DNA of 39,747 bases from Azospirillum brasilense (GCF_007827795.1 NZ_VITI01000028.1:1-39747); one strand, 5' to 3'. Numbered from the stretch's first letter, positions 1-9,513 are shown. Made by a program: numbers and translations. The notes: a model not told the origin generated them from the sequence alone.

Positions 1-104
1 TTGCTGGCATCCTTGTCGACGCAGGTGACGTGGACGCCGAATTCCGAAAAGCAGGCGCCGGACACCAGCCCGACATAGCCCGTACCGATCATCGCTATGC
101 GCAT
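1..104 (-). CDS. ugd: UDP-glucose 6-dehydrogenase, N-terminal fragment (runs off left edge)
   Basis: Ugd oxidises UDP-glucose to UDP-glucuronate with NAD+ in the cytoplasm, a precursor step for acidic polysaccharides and UDP-xylose. Only the first 34 codons are in the window. They begin MRIAMIGTGYVGLVSGACFS, the Rossmann GxGYVGL signature at the start of the UDP-glucose/GDP-mannose dehydrogenase family. The ATG at 104-102 is preceded by a GGAG Shine-Dalgarno (114-111) six bases upstream, which fixes the start. The rest of the gene lies beyond position 1. A ugd C-terminus is found at the opposite edge (39325-39747), on the same strand; see findings. Family assignment is firm; whether the two fragments belong to one gene cannot be seen here. 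Confidence 0.9.
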   Translation of the reverse strand, partial: MRIAMIGTGYVGLVSGACFSEFGVHVTCVDKDAS

Positions 105-281
105 AAAAGTCTCCGCGCCTGATGAAATTCAGGCTTAAAGGTCAGCAGAACAAGAACACTGCGTGCATTCAGACCACCATGGCGCGCACGATACTCGATC
201 GCCGAAACCGATACCATATCGAGAGTGTCGCAAGGGATTCGGCTCTCCTTGCCGCCCTTCGCCCCTCGCAAGGCATGGACA

Positions 282-2774
282 TCAGGATCGGGGCGCGGCG
301 GGCACCCGCAGGCCGATCACCCGCAACAGGGCGGTGAGCGCGGCCTCCGGCGTGATTGGCGAAACGATGAAGCCGTTCGACCAGTGGCGCAGCCGTTCGG
401 GCGGCGCGCCGAGATCGAAGGCGCCGACCGGCAGGCCCAGCCCGACCACCTCGTCCAACACGTAGCAGTGGGTTTCCGGCCAGATCGACGGCAGGAAGAC
501 CGCGTGGCAGCCCCGTTCGGCCAGACGCCCGGCGAGCTGGTCCGGCTCGTAGGGGCCGTTGTCGTGCAGGTGGAAGGAGTGGATGGGCCGGTCGAGGTTG
601 CCGAACAGCTCGAAGACCAACAGCAGGCGGTGCTGCTCGGCCAAGTCCACCATCGCGGCCAGCAGGCACGAGCCTTTGGCCACATTGATGCCGCCGACGA
701 TCGCCACGCGCGCCACCGGGTCGGGTGGGGACGGAGACGGCAGCGGCGTCACCGTCACATGGTCGGCCAGATGCGGGACGACGCGCACCCGCGCGTCGGG
801 CAGGACAAAGGCGCGCCGCAGGATGGCGAGGGAGCTTCGGGAGAAGACGGCATGGCGGTCGGCGAGATCGAAGAAGCCCTGCCACAGGCGGCGGTGCTCC
901 GCCACATCGACCGTCCCTTCGTCGGCCTGCCCCTCGGGCCGGCGCATGTGCGGGTTCGCCGGGGCGCAGGTCCGGCAGCGCTCCGGCGACGGGACGCCGC
1001 AGAAGCGGTCCTCCGCGTCGATCAGGTTGAGCGACGGGCAGATCGGAAAATAGTCGTGGTGCAGCAGCCGCAGCGGCACCCCCCGCCCGGTCCGCAGCGC
1101 CCGGACGAAGGCCATGATGCCCGCCGGATCGGCGTGGCCGACCAGAGAGCTGACCACGACCTCCGTCAGCGGCAGCGCCCCCGCGAGGGCGGCGAGGTCG
1201 CCGAGGTCGTTCGCCGGGAAGCGGAAAGCGGCGTCCCGGTGCAGCAGTTCGATGTCGACCGCCTTCTCGGGCATGCCCAGCGACGGCCGCAAGGTCGGCC
1301 GCACCAGCAGGACGGCCTGCCCGGCCCCGTGCAGCCGCGCGATCTCCGCCGCCCGGAAGGTGGTGGTCCCGCCCTGGCCCGCATGGTCGAACATCAGCAC
1401 CACCCCCGGACGGCCGCGCCGGACGAGCATGCGCACTCCCGCCGCCGCGCGCACCGGGCGCATCGGGTCGGCGCGGATGAAGTCCTGCACCTCGGCGTCG
1501 AACTCCGGGTAGCGCTGCCGGATGATGTCGCCGGACCGCTGGATCAGCCGCTGCTTCTCCTCGCTGGGAAAGCTACCGCCGTGCTTGTGATGGACGTAGA
1601 GATTGGGAACGGCGACGTTGGTGAAGCCATGCCGCAGGGCGCGGCGGCACCAGTCCACCTCTTCGCCATAGCCGCGCCCGAAGGCGTCCAGGTCGAAGAA
1701 ACCGATGGCGCGCAACGCACGCCGGTTCAGCGCCATGCAGAAGCCGACGCCGGTCGGCAGCTCGACCGGAGGCAGATCCCCCAGGGTGGCGAAGGCGGCG
1801 TCGATCTCGGCGACCGGAGCGTCGAGGAAGGGCGGATTGTCCTCCGGCATGGTGGGGAATCCGCAGATGGTCCCGGCGTTGGTCAGGGGCGTGGTGCTGG
1901 CGACCCACGGCGTCCGCTCGATCGGCCCGACCAGCCGCTCCAACCAGCCGGGCGGAAGCTCGACGTCGGTGTTGAGCAGGACGACGTGGCCGTCGGGGTT
2001 CAGGCGGTTCGCCACCTCGACGCCGTCCGCCACCGCCTTCAGGTAGCCTTCGTTGACCGGCTTGTGGACGACCGTGACCTGATCGGCCGCCGCGGCGAGC
2101 GCGACCAGGAAGGCGGTGACGCTGCGGTCGGGGTTGCCGTCGTCCACCAGGATGATGCGATGGCGCGGCTCCACCGTCTCAAGCAACCCGTTCACCAGCG
2201 AGGCGAGAAAGGATTTGCCGCCGTAGACCGGGATCACGATGGAGACGGGCGCCGCCAGGGATGCCCCCACGGAGATCGCCGGGGGTGCCGGCTGGTCGGG
2301 CGGCACCCCGGCAAAGCGGGCGAGCACCTCCCGCGCCCGCGCCAGACCGGGCGGTGCCGCGGAGGCGTAGCGCAGGCCGCGTTCGGTCAGGAATCGGTAC
2401 TCCACCGCCTCCGGCCCGCGCTCGCAGACCGGGCGCCAGCTCCGCAGCACCAGATCCTCGCGCACCATCAGCGGCACCACCGCCTGCTCGCCCCCGGCGG
2501 TCAGCCTCAGGAAGACGGCGACGCCGCCCGGGGAAAGGGCGGCGATCACCAGGAAGCCGGACCGCTCCGCCGCCGGAACCCGGAAAGCCAGGGCGACGTC
2601 GCGGCGGGCGAGCCCCCCCTGCAGGCGCATGTCCGGCGCGCGGACGCCGCCGTCGGTCAGCACCTCGACGCCGCAGGCCCCCAGGCGGTCGTGAAAGGCC
2701 CAGCCGTCGACCCGCAGCTCACCCCCGACCTCGATGCGGTCGATGAAATACTGGAAGCTTTCGTGCGTCATCAT
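282..2774 (-). CDS. Two-domain glycosyltransferase (GT2 + GT4-like), 830 aa
   Basis: This is probably a cytoplasmic polysaccharide-assembly enzyme carrying two transferase modules. Residues about 1-110 form a small domain with a GWAFH motif of the kind that precedes some Azospirillum glycosyltransferases. A GT2 domain follows (about 175-430): SIVIPVYGG, ILVDDGNPD, the NTDVELPPGW metal-binding loop, and GYGEEVDWCRRA as the acidic catalytic motif. The C-terminal part (about 440-830) looks like a GT4 family member, with DHAGQGGTTTFRAAEI, a PSLNLID...FCG...C..C cysteine signature, and a late YVLDEVVGLGLPVGAFD motif. It is the last gene of a minus-strand unit after manC and the GT61 gene (45-bp gap). 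Two adjacent ATGs (2774, 2771) are possible starts with a weak ribosome site. Donor and acceptor sugars cannot be predicted. Confidence 0.85.
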   Translation of the reverse strand: MMTHESFQYFIDRIEVGGELRVDGWAFHDRLGACGVEVLTDGGVRAPDMRLQGGLARRDVALAFRVPAAERSGFLVIAALSPGGVAVFLRLTAGGEQAVVPLMVREDLVLRSWRPVCERGPEAVEYRFLTERGLRYASAAPPGLARAREVLARFAGVPPDQPAPPAISVGASLAAPVSIVIPVYGGKSFLASLVNGLLETVEPRHRIILVDDGNPDRSVTAFLVALAAAADQVTVVHKPVNEGYLKAVADGVEVANRLNPDGHVVLLNTDVELPPGWLERLVGPIERTPWVASTTPLTNAGTICGFPTMPEDNPPFLDAPVAEIDAAFATLGDLPPVELPTGVGFCMALNRRALRAIGFFDLDAFGRGYGEEVDWCRRALRHGFTNVAVPNLYVHHKHGGSFPSEEKQRLIQRSGDIIRQRYPEFDAEVQDFIRADPMRPVRAAAGVRMLVRRGRPGVVLMFDHAGQGGTTTFRAAEIARLHGAGQAVLLVRPTLRPSLGMPEKAVDIELLHRDAAFRFPANDLGDLAALAGALPLTEVVVSSLVGHADPAGIMAFVRALRTGRGVPLRLLHHDYFPICPSLNLIDAEDRFCGVPSPERCRTCAPANPHMRRPEGQADEGTVDVAEHRRLWQGFFDLADRHAVFSRSSLAILRRAFVLPDARVRVVPHLADHVTVTPLPSPSPPDPVARVAIVGGINVAKGSCLLAAMVDLAEQHRLLLVFELFGNLDRPIHSFHLHDNGPYEPDQLAGRLAERGCHAVFLPSIWPETHCYVLDEVVGLGLPVGAFDLGAPPERLRHWSNGFIVSPITPEAALTALLRVIGLRVPAAPRS

Positions 2775-2819
2775 CGTCTCGTGCCTTGCGTAGCTCGCGG
2801 ACTGCGGATTGACGAAGGG

Positions 2820-3902
2820 TTATCCGCCGAAGAGATCGTCCCAGCGCTCCGGAGGCAAGATCAGGTCCGTGTCCCAGGGCATGATGCCCCGGACCGGGCC
2901 GCTCTGCGCGCAGCGCTGCTCGGTGTAGTCAAGGCCGCGCAACGTGGCGATGAACCAGAAGAAGGTGTCGGGCATGCCGGCGGGCGTCAGGGTGACGATG
3001 CGCGCGCCGGGCGGGGCGAAGGCGATGTTGGTCATCGCCGCGCCCATGACGCCGACGATCCGCGTGGCGCCCTTGAACAGGGCGATCTGCTCGGGCAACG
3101 GAAGCAGGCCCGGTTCGACCGGCGTGTAACCGCGCGCCTGGGCGTAGGCGATCAGCGCGTCCTCATCGACGATGCGGCGGAAGCCCGTCGACCGGCGGGT
3201 GACGAACAGCCGGTCGACGCCGGCGGGGGGCACGTCCCGGGCCACGGCGTCCACCCCCTCCAGGACGAGCGGCGACATGTAGCCTCCATGCTCGCTCAAG
3301 CCGTCCACCAGAAGCAGATCGGCGAAGCGGCACGGCGTGTCGTCGACGACGACGGTCCGGGCGAGGTCGATCCCCAGCATGGACAGGGAGAAGGCCATGG
3401 CGTTGTTCAGATGCTCGGGCGCCTGCGCCACGAGGAACCGCGCGTCCAGTTCCGGCAGCCGGCTGTGGACGAGATGCGCCTTGGGCAGCATCTCCATCAT
3501 CCAATGCCCATAATTGCCGACGCCGCGCTTCTTGCACAGCAGGACCGGCCCCTTGCCGCCGGTGTTCCCGCCCCACTCCGGCCGATCCGCCATGGCGGCC
3601 ATTACGGCGGCGTGGGCCTCCTCGATCTCCGCGCCGGAATGCTGGGTGATGGTTTCGCGGTAGAGACGGCCGTCCCGGTCGAAGACCAGCCCTTCCTTGG
3701 CCACCCAGACGTCGGACAGGCGTGCCACGCGCACCGGCCGCTCCGGAAAACGCGGCGTTCTCCACGCCCATTCCATGACGTCGAGGGCGGGCCGGGGGAT
3801 CAGGTCCTTGTGGAGAACCCGGGGATAGCCGGCGTCGAAGCCCGGCGAGGCGAGGGTCAGGATGACGGAGTCATCGGGCAGGCTGATCTGTGTCGGAGGC
3901 AT
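2820..3902 (-). CDS. Glycosyltransferase family 61 (DUF563) protein, 360 aa
   Basis: GT61 enzymes transfer sugars such as xylose or GlcNAc in plants and are common but poorly characterised in bacterial polysaccharide clusters. The family is recognised from GVGNYGHWMMEMLPKA (about residue 145), LFVTRRSTGFRRI (about 235), and the C-terminal VGVMGAAMTNIAFAPPGA, equivalent to the HGAGLTN..F.PPG signature. The chosen start is the ATG at 3902. The same frame stays open into the upstream gene, but the protein upstream of this Met is Arg/Gly-rich out-of-frame reading of manC. It sits between manC (92-bp gap) and the GT2-GT4 gene, consistent with one transcript. Because a UDP-xylose synthase is in this window, xylosyl transfer is one possibility; this is inference only. 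Confidence 0.85.
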   Translation of the reverse strand: MPPTQISLPDDSVILTLASPGFDAGYPRVLHKDLIPRPALDVMEWAWRTPRFPERPVRVARLSDVWVAKEGLVFDRDGRLYRETITQHSGAEIEEAHAAVMAAMADRPEWGGNTGGKGPVLLCKKRGVGNYGHWMMEMLPKAHLVHSRLPELDARFLVAQAPEHLNNAMAFSLSMLGIDLARTVVVDDTPCRFADLLLVDGLSEHGGYMSPLVLEGVDAVARDVPPAGVDRLFVTRRSTGFRRIVDEDALIAYAQARGYTPVEPGLLPLPEQIALFKGATRIVGVMGAAMTNIAFAPPGARIVTLTPAGMPDTFFWFIATLRGLDYTEQRCAQSGPVRGIMPWDTDLILPPERWDDLFGG

Positions 3903-3994
3903 CCGGGAGGCATTCCGTCGCAGGCCGTGCGCCGCACCATCCCGTCGGAAAGCCCCCGCGTGGCACAGGGGGCCTCCGGACCGGGCGGGCGACG

Positions 3995-5437
3995 CTAGGA
4001 GCGGCCGTAATGGTCGTCGAAACGGACGATGTCGTCCTCGCCCAGATAGGAGCCGGACTGCACCTCGATCAGGTTCAGCGGCACCTTGCCGGGATTCTCC
4101 AGCCGATGCGGGGTGCCCAGCGGGATGTAGACGGACTCGTTCTCGCGCAGCAGGATCTGCTCGTCGCCGCGGGTGACCAGCGCGGTGCCGTTCACCACCA
4201 CCCAATGCTCGGCGCGGTGATAATGCTTCTGCAGCGACAGACGGGCGCCCGGCGCCACCGTCAGGCGCTTCACCTGGAAGCGGTCGCCGGCATGCAGCGA
4301 CTGGTAGAAGCCCCAGGGGCGGTGCACCCGGCGGTGCAGCAGCGGCTCGCTGCGGCCCTGCGTCTTCAGATGCTCGACCAGCGGCTTGATGTCCTGCGCC
4401 CGGTCCTTGGCGGCGACCAGGATGGCGTCCTCGGTGGCGACCACTACCGCGTTCTCCATGCCGAGCAGGGCGACGAGCGCACCGTCCTCGCTGCGGACGT
4501 AGCAGCCGCGGCTGTCCCAGGCGACGGCGTCGCCGTGGCAGACGTTGCCGCCCTGGTCCTTCTCGCCGATCTCCCACAGCGCCGACCAGGCGCCGACGTC
4601 GGTCCAGCCGATGCTGCAAGGCACCACGGCGGCGGCCTCGGTGCGCTCCATCACCGCATAGTCGATGGAGATGTTGGGGGAGGCGGCGAAGGCCTCCTCG
4701 TCCAGGCGGAAGAAGTCGAGGTCGGAGCGGCCGCGGGCGAGCGCCGCCCGGCAGGCGTCCAGGACCGCCGGCGCCCAGCGTTCCAGCTCGGCCAGATACT
4801 GGCGCACCGGCAGCAGGAACATGCCGCTGTTCCAGAAGAAGTCCTTCTCCGCCAGATAACGCTCGGCCTGCTCGCGCGGGGGCTTCTCCACGAAGGCGGC
4901 GACGCGGAAGGCACCGTCATGACCGGCCACCGCATCGCCGCGCCGGATGTAGCCGTAGCCGGTTTCCGGCGCGGTCGGGACGATGCCGAAGGTGGTCAGC
5001 ATCCCGGAGGACGCGGCGGCGGACGCCGTAGCGACGGCATGGAGGAAGGCGTCCTGATCCTGGATCGCGTGATCGGCCGGCAGCAGCAGGATCTGCCCGT
5101 CGGGGTCCTGCTCCGCCACGATCAGGGCGGCGACCGCGGCGGCGGGGGCGGTGTTGCGCCCGACCGGCTCCAGGACGATCCGGGCCGCGCCGCACCCGGC
5201 CTGGCGTATCTGCTCGGCGATGACGAAGCGGTGTTCCTGGTTGCAGACAATCAGCGGATCGGCGAAGCGCGCCGCGTCCGATACCCGCCCTGCGGTGTCC
5301 TGCAGCATCGAGCGTTCCGAGCACAGCGGCAGAAACTGCTTGGGATACTGCTCCCGCGACATCGGCCAGAGCCGGACCCCGGCACCACCGGACAAGATCA
5401 CGGGGTGTATCCGGCTGTTCTGGGAGACGTTCGTCAT
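3995..5437 (-). CDS. manC: Mannose-1-phosphate guanylyltransferase / mannose-6-phosphate isomerase
   Basis: This bifunctional cytoplasmic enzyme makes GDP-mannose from mannose-1-phosphate and GTP, and its cupin domain isomerises fructose-6-P to mannose-6-P. The N-terminal nucleotidyltransferase signature GGAGVRLWPMSRE followed by YPKQFLPL is at about residues 17-38, with NSGMFLLPV near the middle. The C-terminal cupin (about 355-470) shows RPWGFYQS and the metal-binding QKHYHRAEHW. Length 480 aa is typical for the AlgA/ManC/XanB family; a homologue is called NoeJ in rhizobia-related literature. It is the first gene of the 282-5437 unit. A divergent 189-bp region separates it from the GT2 gene starting at 5627. 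It works with the mutase at 37889-39292, which supplies mannose-1-phosphate. Confidence 0.95.
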   Translation of the reverse strand: MTNVSQNSRIHPVILSGGAGVRLWPMSREQYPKQFLPLCSERSMLQDTAGRVSDAARFADPLIVCNQEHRFVIAEQIRQAGCGAARIVLEPVGRNTAPAAAVAALIVAEQDPDGQILLLPADHAIQDQDAFLHAVATASAAASSGMLTTFGIVPTAPETGYGYIRRGDAVAGHDGAFRVAAFVEKPPREQAERYLAEKDFFWNSGMFLLPVRQYLAELERWAPAVLDACRAALARGRSDLDFFRLDEEAFAASPNISIDYAVMERTEAAAVVPCSIGWTDVGAWSALWEIGEKDQGGNVCHGDAVAWDSRGCYVRSEDGALVALLGMENAVVVATEDAILVAAKDRAQDIKPLVEHLKTQGRSEPLLHRRVHRPWGFYQSLHAGDRFQVKRLTVAPGARLSLQKHYHRAEHWVVVNGTALVTRGDEQILLRENESVYIPLGTPHRLENPGKVPLNLIEVQSGSYLGEDDIVRFDDHYGRS

Positions 5438-5626
5438 GGCTGGCGAAACTGCACCATTGGTTAAGGAATCAACTCCCTGTGTAGAGGTTTTGCCGCAGGC
5501 ATGCTACAGCGAAATCCGGCACCCTGCACCCTTGCCGGCGGCAGGGCCGCCACGTTCACGGCCCGGCGTTCCGGGGCCCGAATCCAGGGGGAAGCGACGA
5601 TCACGGGCATGCTTGGAGGACGGCCT
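5438..5626. promoter_or_regulatory. Divergent intergenic region between manC and the GT2 gene
   Basis: This 189-bp stretch separates two divergently read polysaccharide genes and must hold promoters for both. A more AT-rich part lies at about 5455-5510 near manC. I do not see convincing -35/-10 pairs. The only clear signal is the GGAGGA ribosome site at 5615-5620 for the rightward gene. Confidence 0.35.
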
Positions 5627-6622
5627 ATGGAGACCGGCGGCGGAGAGTCCGCGCCGGGCGTGCCGAAACAGGACGCCACCCCCCTCTTCACCATCATCAC
5701 CCCCTGCCTGAACCGGGCCGCCCTGGTCGCGGAAGCCGTGGGCAGCGTGCTGGCCCAGGACGGAGTGACGGTGGAGCACATCCTGGTGGACGGCGGCTCC
5801 ACCGACGGCACGTTGGAGGTGCTGGCGCGCTACCCGCACCTGCGCGTGCTCAGCGGCCCCGACCGGGGTGTCTATGACGCCATCAACCGCGGGCTGGCCA
5901 TCGCGCGCGGGGCGGTCATCGGGCATCTCAACAGCGACGATCTGCTGCTGCCGGGGGCGCTGTCCGCCGTGGCCCGCGCCCTGGCCGCGGCACCGGATGC
6001 CGACGCGGCCTGCGGGGGCGCCACCGTCGTCGAAGCCGACGGGACCGGACGGATGCGCACATCCTGCGGCTACGACGATCCGGGCATGAAGACGCTGCGC
6101 CCGACCGACCTGTGCCGCGGCGTGCCGATCATCAACGCCCGCTTCTTCCGGCGCGGCCTGTACGAGCGGGTCGGCCTCTACGACCCGTCCTACCGTTACG
6201 CCGGGGACCGCGAGTTCCTGATCCGCGCCTGGACCGCCGGCATGAAGACCGTTCCGGTGCCGGAGCGCGTCTACGTCTACCGCCAGCATGCCGGTTCGAT
6301 GACCATCGTCGGCGGCATGCGGCAGATGGTCCCGTGGCTCGACGAGCATCTGCGGCTGGCCCGTCGGGTGATGGACGATCCGGCCAGCCCGCCGGCCCTG
6401 CGCCGCGAGGCGCGGAACTGGCACGCCTTCGAGGTGGGGCGGGCCGCCGGGCGCGCCCTGGCCGCGGGTACTCCCGGACAGGCCGTCCGGCTGGCGTTCG
6501 GCGGGGCCGCCACGGACCCCGTCTGGCCGGCCCGCTTCGCCTGGCAGGCAACCGGCTATTGCGTTCGCCACTATTGCCTTCCCCGTCTTGAACGGGCAAA
6601 GGAACGCTCCGGTACACCCTAG
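5627..6622 (+). CDS. Family 2 glycosyltransferase, 331 aa
   Basis: This is a single-domain GT-A fold glycosyltransferase, probably adding one residue to a lipid-linked glycan at the inner face of the membrane. Motifs: FTIITPCLNRAALVAEAV near residue 24, ILVDGGSTDGT (nucleotide binding), HLNSDDLLLPGAL (the DxD-type metal site reads SDD), and YAGDREFLIRAWTAG as the acceptor/catalytic segment. The ATG at 5627 is chosen because GGAGGA at 5615-5620 sits six bases before it. The frame is open further upstream (ATGs at 5501 and 5609), but those lack a ribosome site and precede no conserved sequence. It leads a plus-strand run with the next gene 35 bp downstream. Sugar specificity is unknown. Confidence 0.88.
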   Translation: METGGGESAPGVPKQDATPLFTIITPCLNRAALVAEAVGSVLAQDGVTVEHILVDGGSTDGTLEVLARYPHLRVLSGPDRGVYDAINRGLAIARGAVIGHLNSDDLLLPGALSAVARALAAAPDADAACGGATVVEADGTGRMRTSCGYDDPGMKTLRPTDLCRGVPIINARFFRRGLYERVGLYDPSYRYAGDREFLIRAWTAGMKTVPVPERVYVYRQHAGSMTIVGGMRQMVPWLDEHLRLARRVMDDPASPPALRREARNWHAFEVGRAAGRALAAGTPGQAVRLAFGGAATDPVWPARFAWQATGYCVRHYCLPRLERAKERSGTP

Positions 6623-6657
6623 ATACCCCTTGCGTCCTTCCAGCCGAGTCCCTGTCC

Positions 6658-9513
6658 ATGTCCTCATCCCAGTCCGCGCCCGCCCCCGGCTTCGCCGATT
6701 TCGTCGAGCGGCTTGCGAGCACCGAGCCGGTCGCCCGGATTCTGGCGGTCGGCGCCGGGACGGGACGGGACGCCCTGCGGCGCGGGCTGGAGCGCAACCC
6801 GCTGCGCCCGTCCCTGGCGGAGGCCGAGGCTGGGGCCGAGAGCGGGAGCGGCATCGCCCTTCCGCTCCCCAACGCCCACGAGATCGGTGAGACCTGGCTG
6901 CGGTTCCGCAACGACGCGGACCTGCCGCCGCTGGCCGGCCTGCTCGCCGAACTCGAAGAGGATCTGAAGCGCCATCCCGCCGCACCGCCCGAACCCGGCG
7001 CGCGGCGGTCGCGCGGCGGCTTCGGGCTGCTGCTGATCGAGGACGCCGGCTTCGCCGGGCTGCGTGCGCTGGACCGGGCCGACGACACCGCCACCGTCGT
7101 GATCGCCGCCCCCGCCGGCAGCGGCAGCGGCTGGCTGATGCGCCGCCGCCTGCGCGACGAGCCGGGCTGGGAACCGGTCGCGGAGGGCGAGGGCTGGATC
7201 GCCTTCTGGCGCCGCCCGCTGGAGTCCGGGGCGGGGCTGCCGATCCATTTCTTCACCATCGTCCTGAACGGCGAGCCCTTCATCCGCTACCACGAGGCGG
7301 TCTTCGCCTCGCTGCCCCTGCGGTGGCACTGGCACATCGTGGAGGGCGTGGCCTCGCTGTCCCACGACACCGGCTGGAGCTTGGCGTCGGGCGGGCGGGT
7401 GCTGGACAGCGTGCACGACCGGGGACGCAGCAACGACGGCACCTCCGCCTATCTGGACGAGCTGGCCGCCCGTCACCCCGACCGCATCACCATCCACCGC
7501 AAGCCGCTGGACTCCTTCTGGGACGGCAAGCGCGAGATGGTCAACGCCCCCCTGCCCCACATCCGCGAGCCCGGGCTGCTGTGGCAGGTGGACGCCGATG
7601 AGCTGTGGACGGCGGAGCAGATCCGCACCGTCCACGCCATGTTCCAGGCCAACCCGAAGCGCACCGCCGCCTTCTATTGGTGCGACTACTTCGTCGGGCC
7701 GGAGCGGATCATCAGCACGCGGCACAACTACGCCCAGAATCCGCGACAGGAATGGCTGCGCACCTGGCGTTTCGAGCCCGGCATGACCTGGGCGGCGCAC
7801 GAGCCGCCGACCCTCGTCGGCGCCGACGGCAAGGACCTCGCCCAGATCGACCCCTTCACCCAGGACGAAATGGAGGAGGCCGGCGTCCTCTTCCAGCATT
7901 TCGCCTACGCGACCGAGGCGCAGGCCGCCTTCAAGGAAAGCTATTACGGCTACAAGGACGCCCGCGCCCACTGGCGCCGCCTGCAGGAGGAGGTGACGGG
8001 GTCGGCGCCACTGCGCGACTATCTGCCCTGGGTGAGCGACGAGACCCTGGCCGACACCGCCGCCGCCCGCGGCGTGGTGCCGATCGCCGTGCCGGATGAT
8101 GCGGCGGGCAACGGGGCTTGGCGCTTCCTCGACCCCGCGGAGGCCGCCGAGCGGCGCAAGGCCCTGGCACCGGTGCGCCCGAAGATCCTGGTGGACGGGG
8201 TCTTCTACCAGCACCTCGGCTCCGGCATCGCGCGGGTCTGGACGGCGGTGCTTCAGGCCTGGGCGGCCTCCGGCTTCGCGGAGCATGTCGTCCTGCTCGA
8301 CCGCGCCGGCACCGCGCCGCGCATTCCCGGCATCCACACCCGGACCATCCGCGCCCACGACAAGGCGTCCCCCGGCGCCGACAGCCTCTATCTGGAACGG
8401 ATCTGCCGGGAGGAAGGGGCCGACCTCTTCGTCTCCACCTACTACACGGCGCCGACCGCCACGCCCTCCGTCTTCATGGGCTACGACATGATCCCGGAGG
8501 CGCTGGGCTTCCCGCTCGCCGACGAGACGTGGCGGGAGAAGCACCGGGCGATCCTGCACGCCTCGGCCCACATCATGATCTCGAAGAACTCCGCCCGCGA
8601 TCTGGAGCGGCTGTTCCCCTCAGTGCCGGCGGGCAGCACGGCGGTGGCCTATTGCGGGGCGGGCGACGCCTTCCGCCCGGCGGACGCGGCGGAGGTGGAC
8701 GCCTTCCGCAAGGCGCACGGGCTGACCGGCCCCTATGTGCTGATGGTGGGCGAGCGGTCCGGCTACCAGGGCTACAAGAACGGCCTGCTGCTGTTCCGCG
8801 CGCTCGGCCTGGGCGGCCCGGCGATGCGCGACCTGACCGTGCTGTGCGTGGGAGGCGGCAAGGAGGTGGAGCCGATGTTCCGCGCCCTGGCTCCCGACAC
8901 CCGCACGCTGCGCCTGTCGCTGAGCGACGAGGAACTGCGGCTGGCCTACGCCGGGGCGGAGGCGCTCGCCTACCCGTCGCGCTACGAGGGCTTCGGCATG
9001 CCGGTGGTGGAGGCGATGGCCTGCGGCTGCCCGGTCATCACCTGCGCCAACTCCTCGCTGATCGAGGTGGCCGGCGACGCCGCGCTGTTCGTGGACGAGG
9101 ATGACGCCGCGGGCATGGCGGCGGCCATCGCCGCGGCCCGCGATCCGGAACGCCGCGCCGAACTGATCCGCCGCGGGCTGGCCCAGGCCGCCCTCTTCAC
9201 CTTCGGCGCGATGGCCGAGACCATGGCCGCCCATCTGCTGGACAGCGCGGCGAAGCTGAAGGACGGGCGCCTCGCCCCGCCGCCCCCGGTGTGGCAGGAA
9301 CTGCGGGCCACCCAGGCGGCAGGCATGGCCGCCGGAGCCGGCAACGAGGAGGACGAATCGCCCTGGGTGCTGCGCCGCCGCCTGCAACGAAGCGAGCAGC
9401 ATCTGCGCACGGTCCAGAACGAGCTGACCAGCATGCAGAACAGTCCCTTCTGGCGACTGCGCACGGTCACGCTGGGCATCCTGGTGCGGCTCGGCGTGAA
9501 ATGGCGGCGCTGA
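6658..9513 (+). CDS. Large composite glycosyltransferase with C-terminal GT4 domain, 951 aa
   Basis: Three regions can be distinguished. Residues 1-190 have no motif I recognise. Residues about 195-420 resemble a GT2-like module: HFFTIVLNGEPFIRYHE, then LWQVDADELW near 307-316 as a candidate DxD site, and WCDYFVGPERI. Residues about 508-870 are a GT4 domain with ILVDGVFYQHLGSGIARVW, YVLMVGERSGYQGYKNG, and the diagnostic YPSRYEGFGMPVVEAMACG near 770-785. The tail (about 905-951) is a short helical segment ending in NSPFWRLRTVTLGI, a C-terminal signature often seen in polysaccharide glycosyltransferases. It overlaps the next gene by 13 bp, indicating translational coupling. It may catalyse two consecutive transfers; substrates are unknown. 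Confidence 0.85.
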   Translation: MSSSQSAPAPGFADFVERLASTEPVARILAVGAGTGRDALRRGLERNPLRPSLAEAEAGAESGSGIALPLPNAHEIGETWLRFRNDADLPPLAGLLAELEEDLKRHPAAPPEPGARRSRGGFGLLLIEDAGFAGLRALDRADDTATVVIAAPAGSGSGWLMRRRLRDEPGWEPVAEGEGWIAFWRRPLESGAGLPIHFFTIVLNGEPFIRYHEAVFASLPLRWHWHIVEGVASLSHDTGWSLASGGRVLDSVHDRGRSNDGTSAYLDELAARHPDRITIHRKPLDSFWDGKREMVNAPLPHIREPGLLWQVDADELWTAEQIRTVHAMFQANPKRTAAFYWCDYFVGPERIISTRHNYAQNPRQEWLRTWRFEPGMTWAAHEPPTLVGADGKDLAQIDPFTQDEMEEAGVLFQHFAYATEAQAAFKESYYGYKDARAHWRRLQEEVTGSAPLRDYLPWVSDETLADTAAARGVVPIAVPDDAAGNGAWRFLDPAEAAERRKALAPVRPKILVDGVFYQHLGSGIARVWTAVLQAWAASGFAEHVVLLDRAGTAPRIPGIHTRTIRAHDKASPGADSLYLERICREEGADLFVSTYYTAPTATPSVFMGYDMIPEALGFPLADETWREKHRAILHASAHIMISKNSARDLERLFPSVPAGSTAVAYCGAGDAFRPADAAEVDAFRKAHGLTGPYVLMVGERSGYQGYKNGLLLFRALGLGGPAMRDLTVLCVGGGKEVEPMFRALAPDTRTLRLSLSDEELRLAYAGAEALAYPSRYEGFGMPVVEAMACGCPVITCANSSLIEVAGDAALFVDEDDAAGMAAAIAAARDPERRAELIRRGLAQAALFTFGAMAETMAAHLLDSAAKLKDGRLAPPPPVWQELRATQAAGMAAGAGNEEDESPWVLRRRLQRSEQHLRTVQNELTSMQNSPFWRLRTVTLGILVRLGVKWRR

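Noticed and set aside
225..3998. A 1257-codon open frame on the plus strand
   Set aside because: It is antisense to manC-linked glycosyltransferase genes, is Arg/Gly/His/Asp-rich without domains, and is explained by high-GC third-position bias on the other strand.
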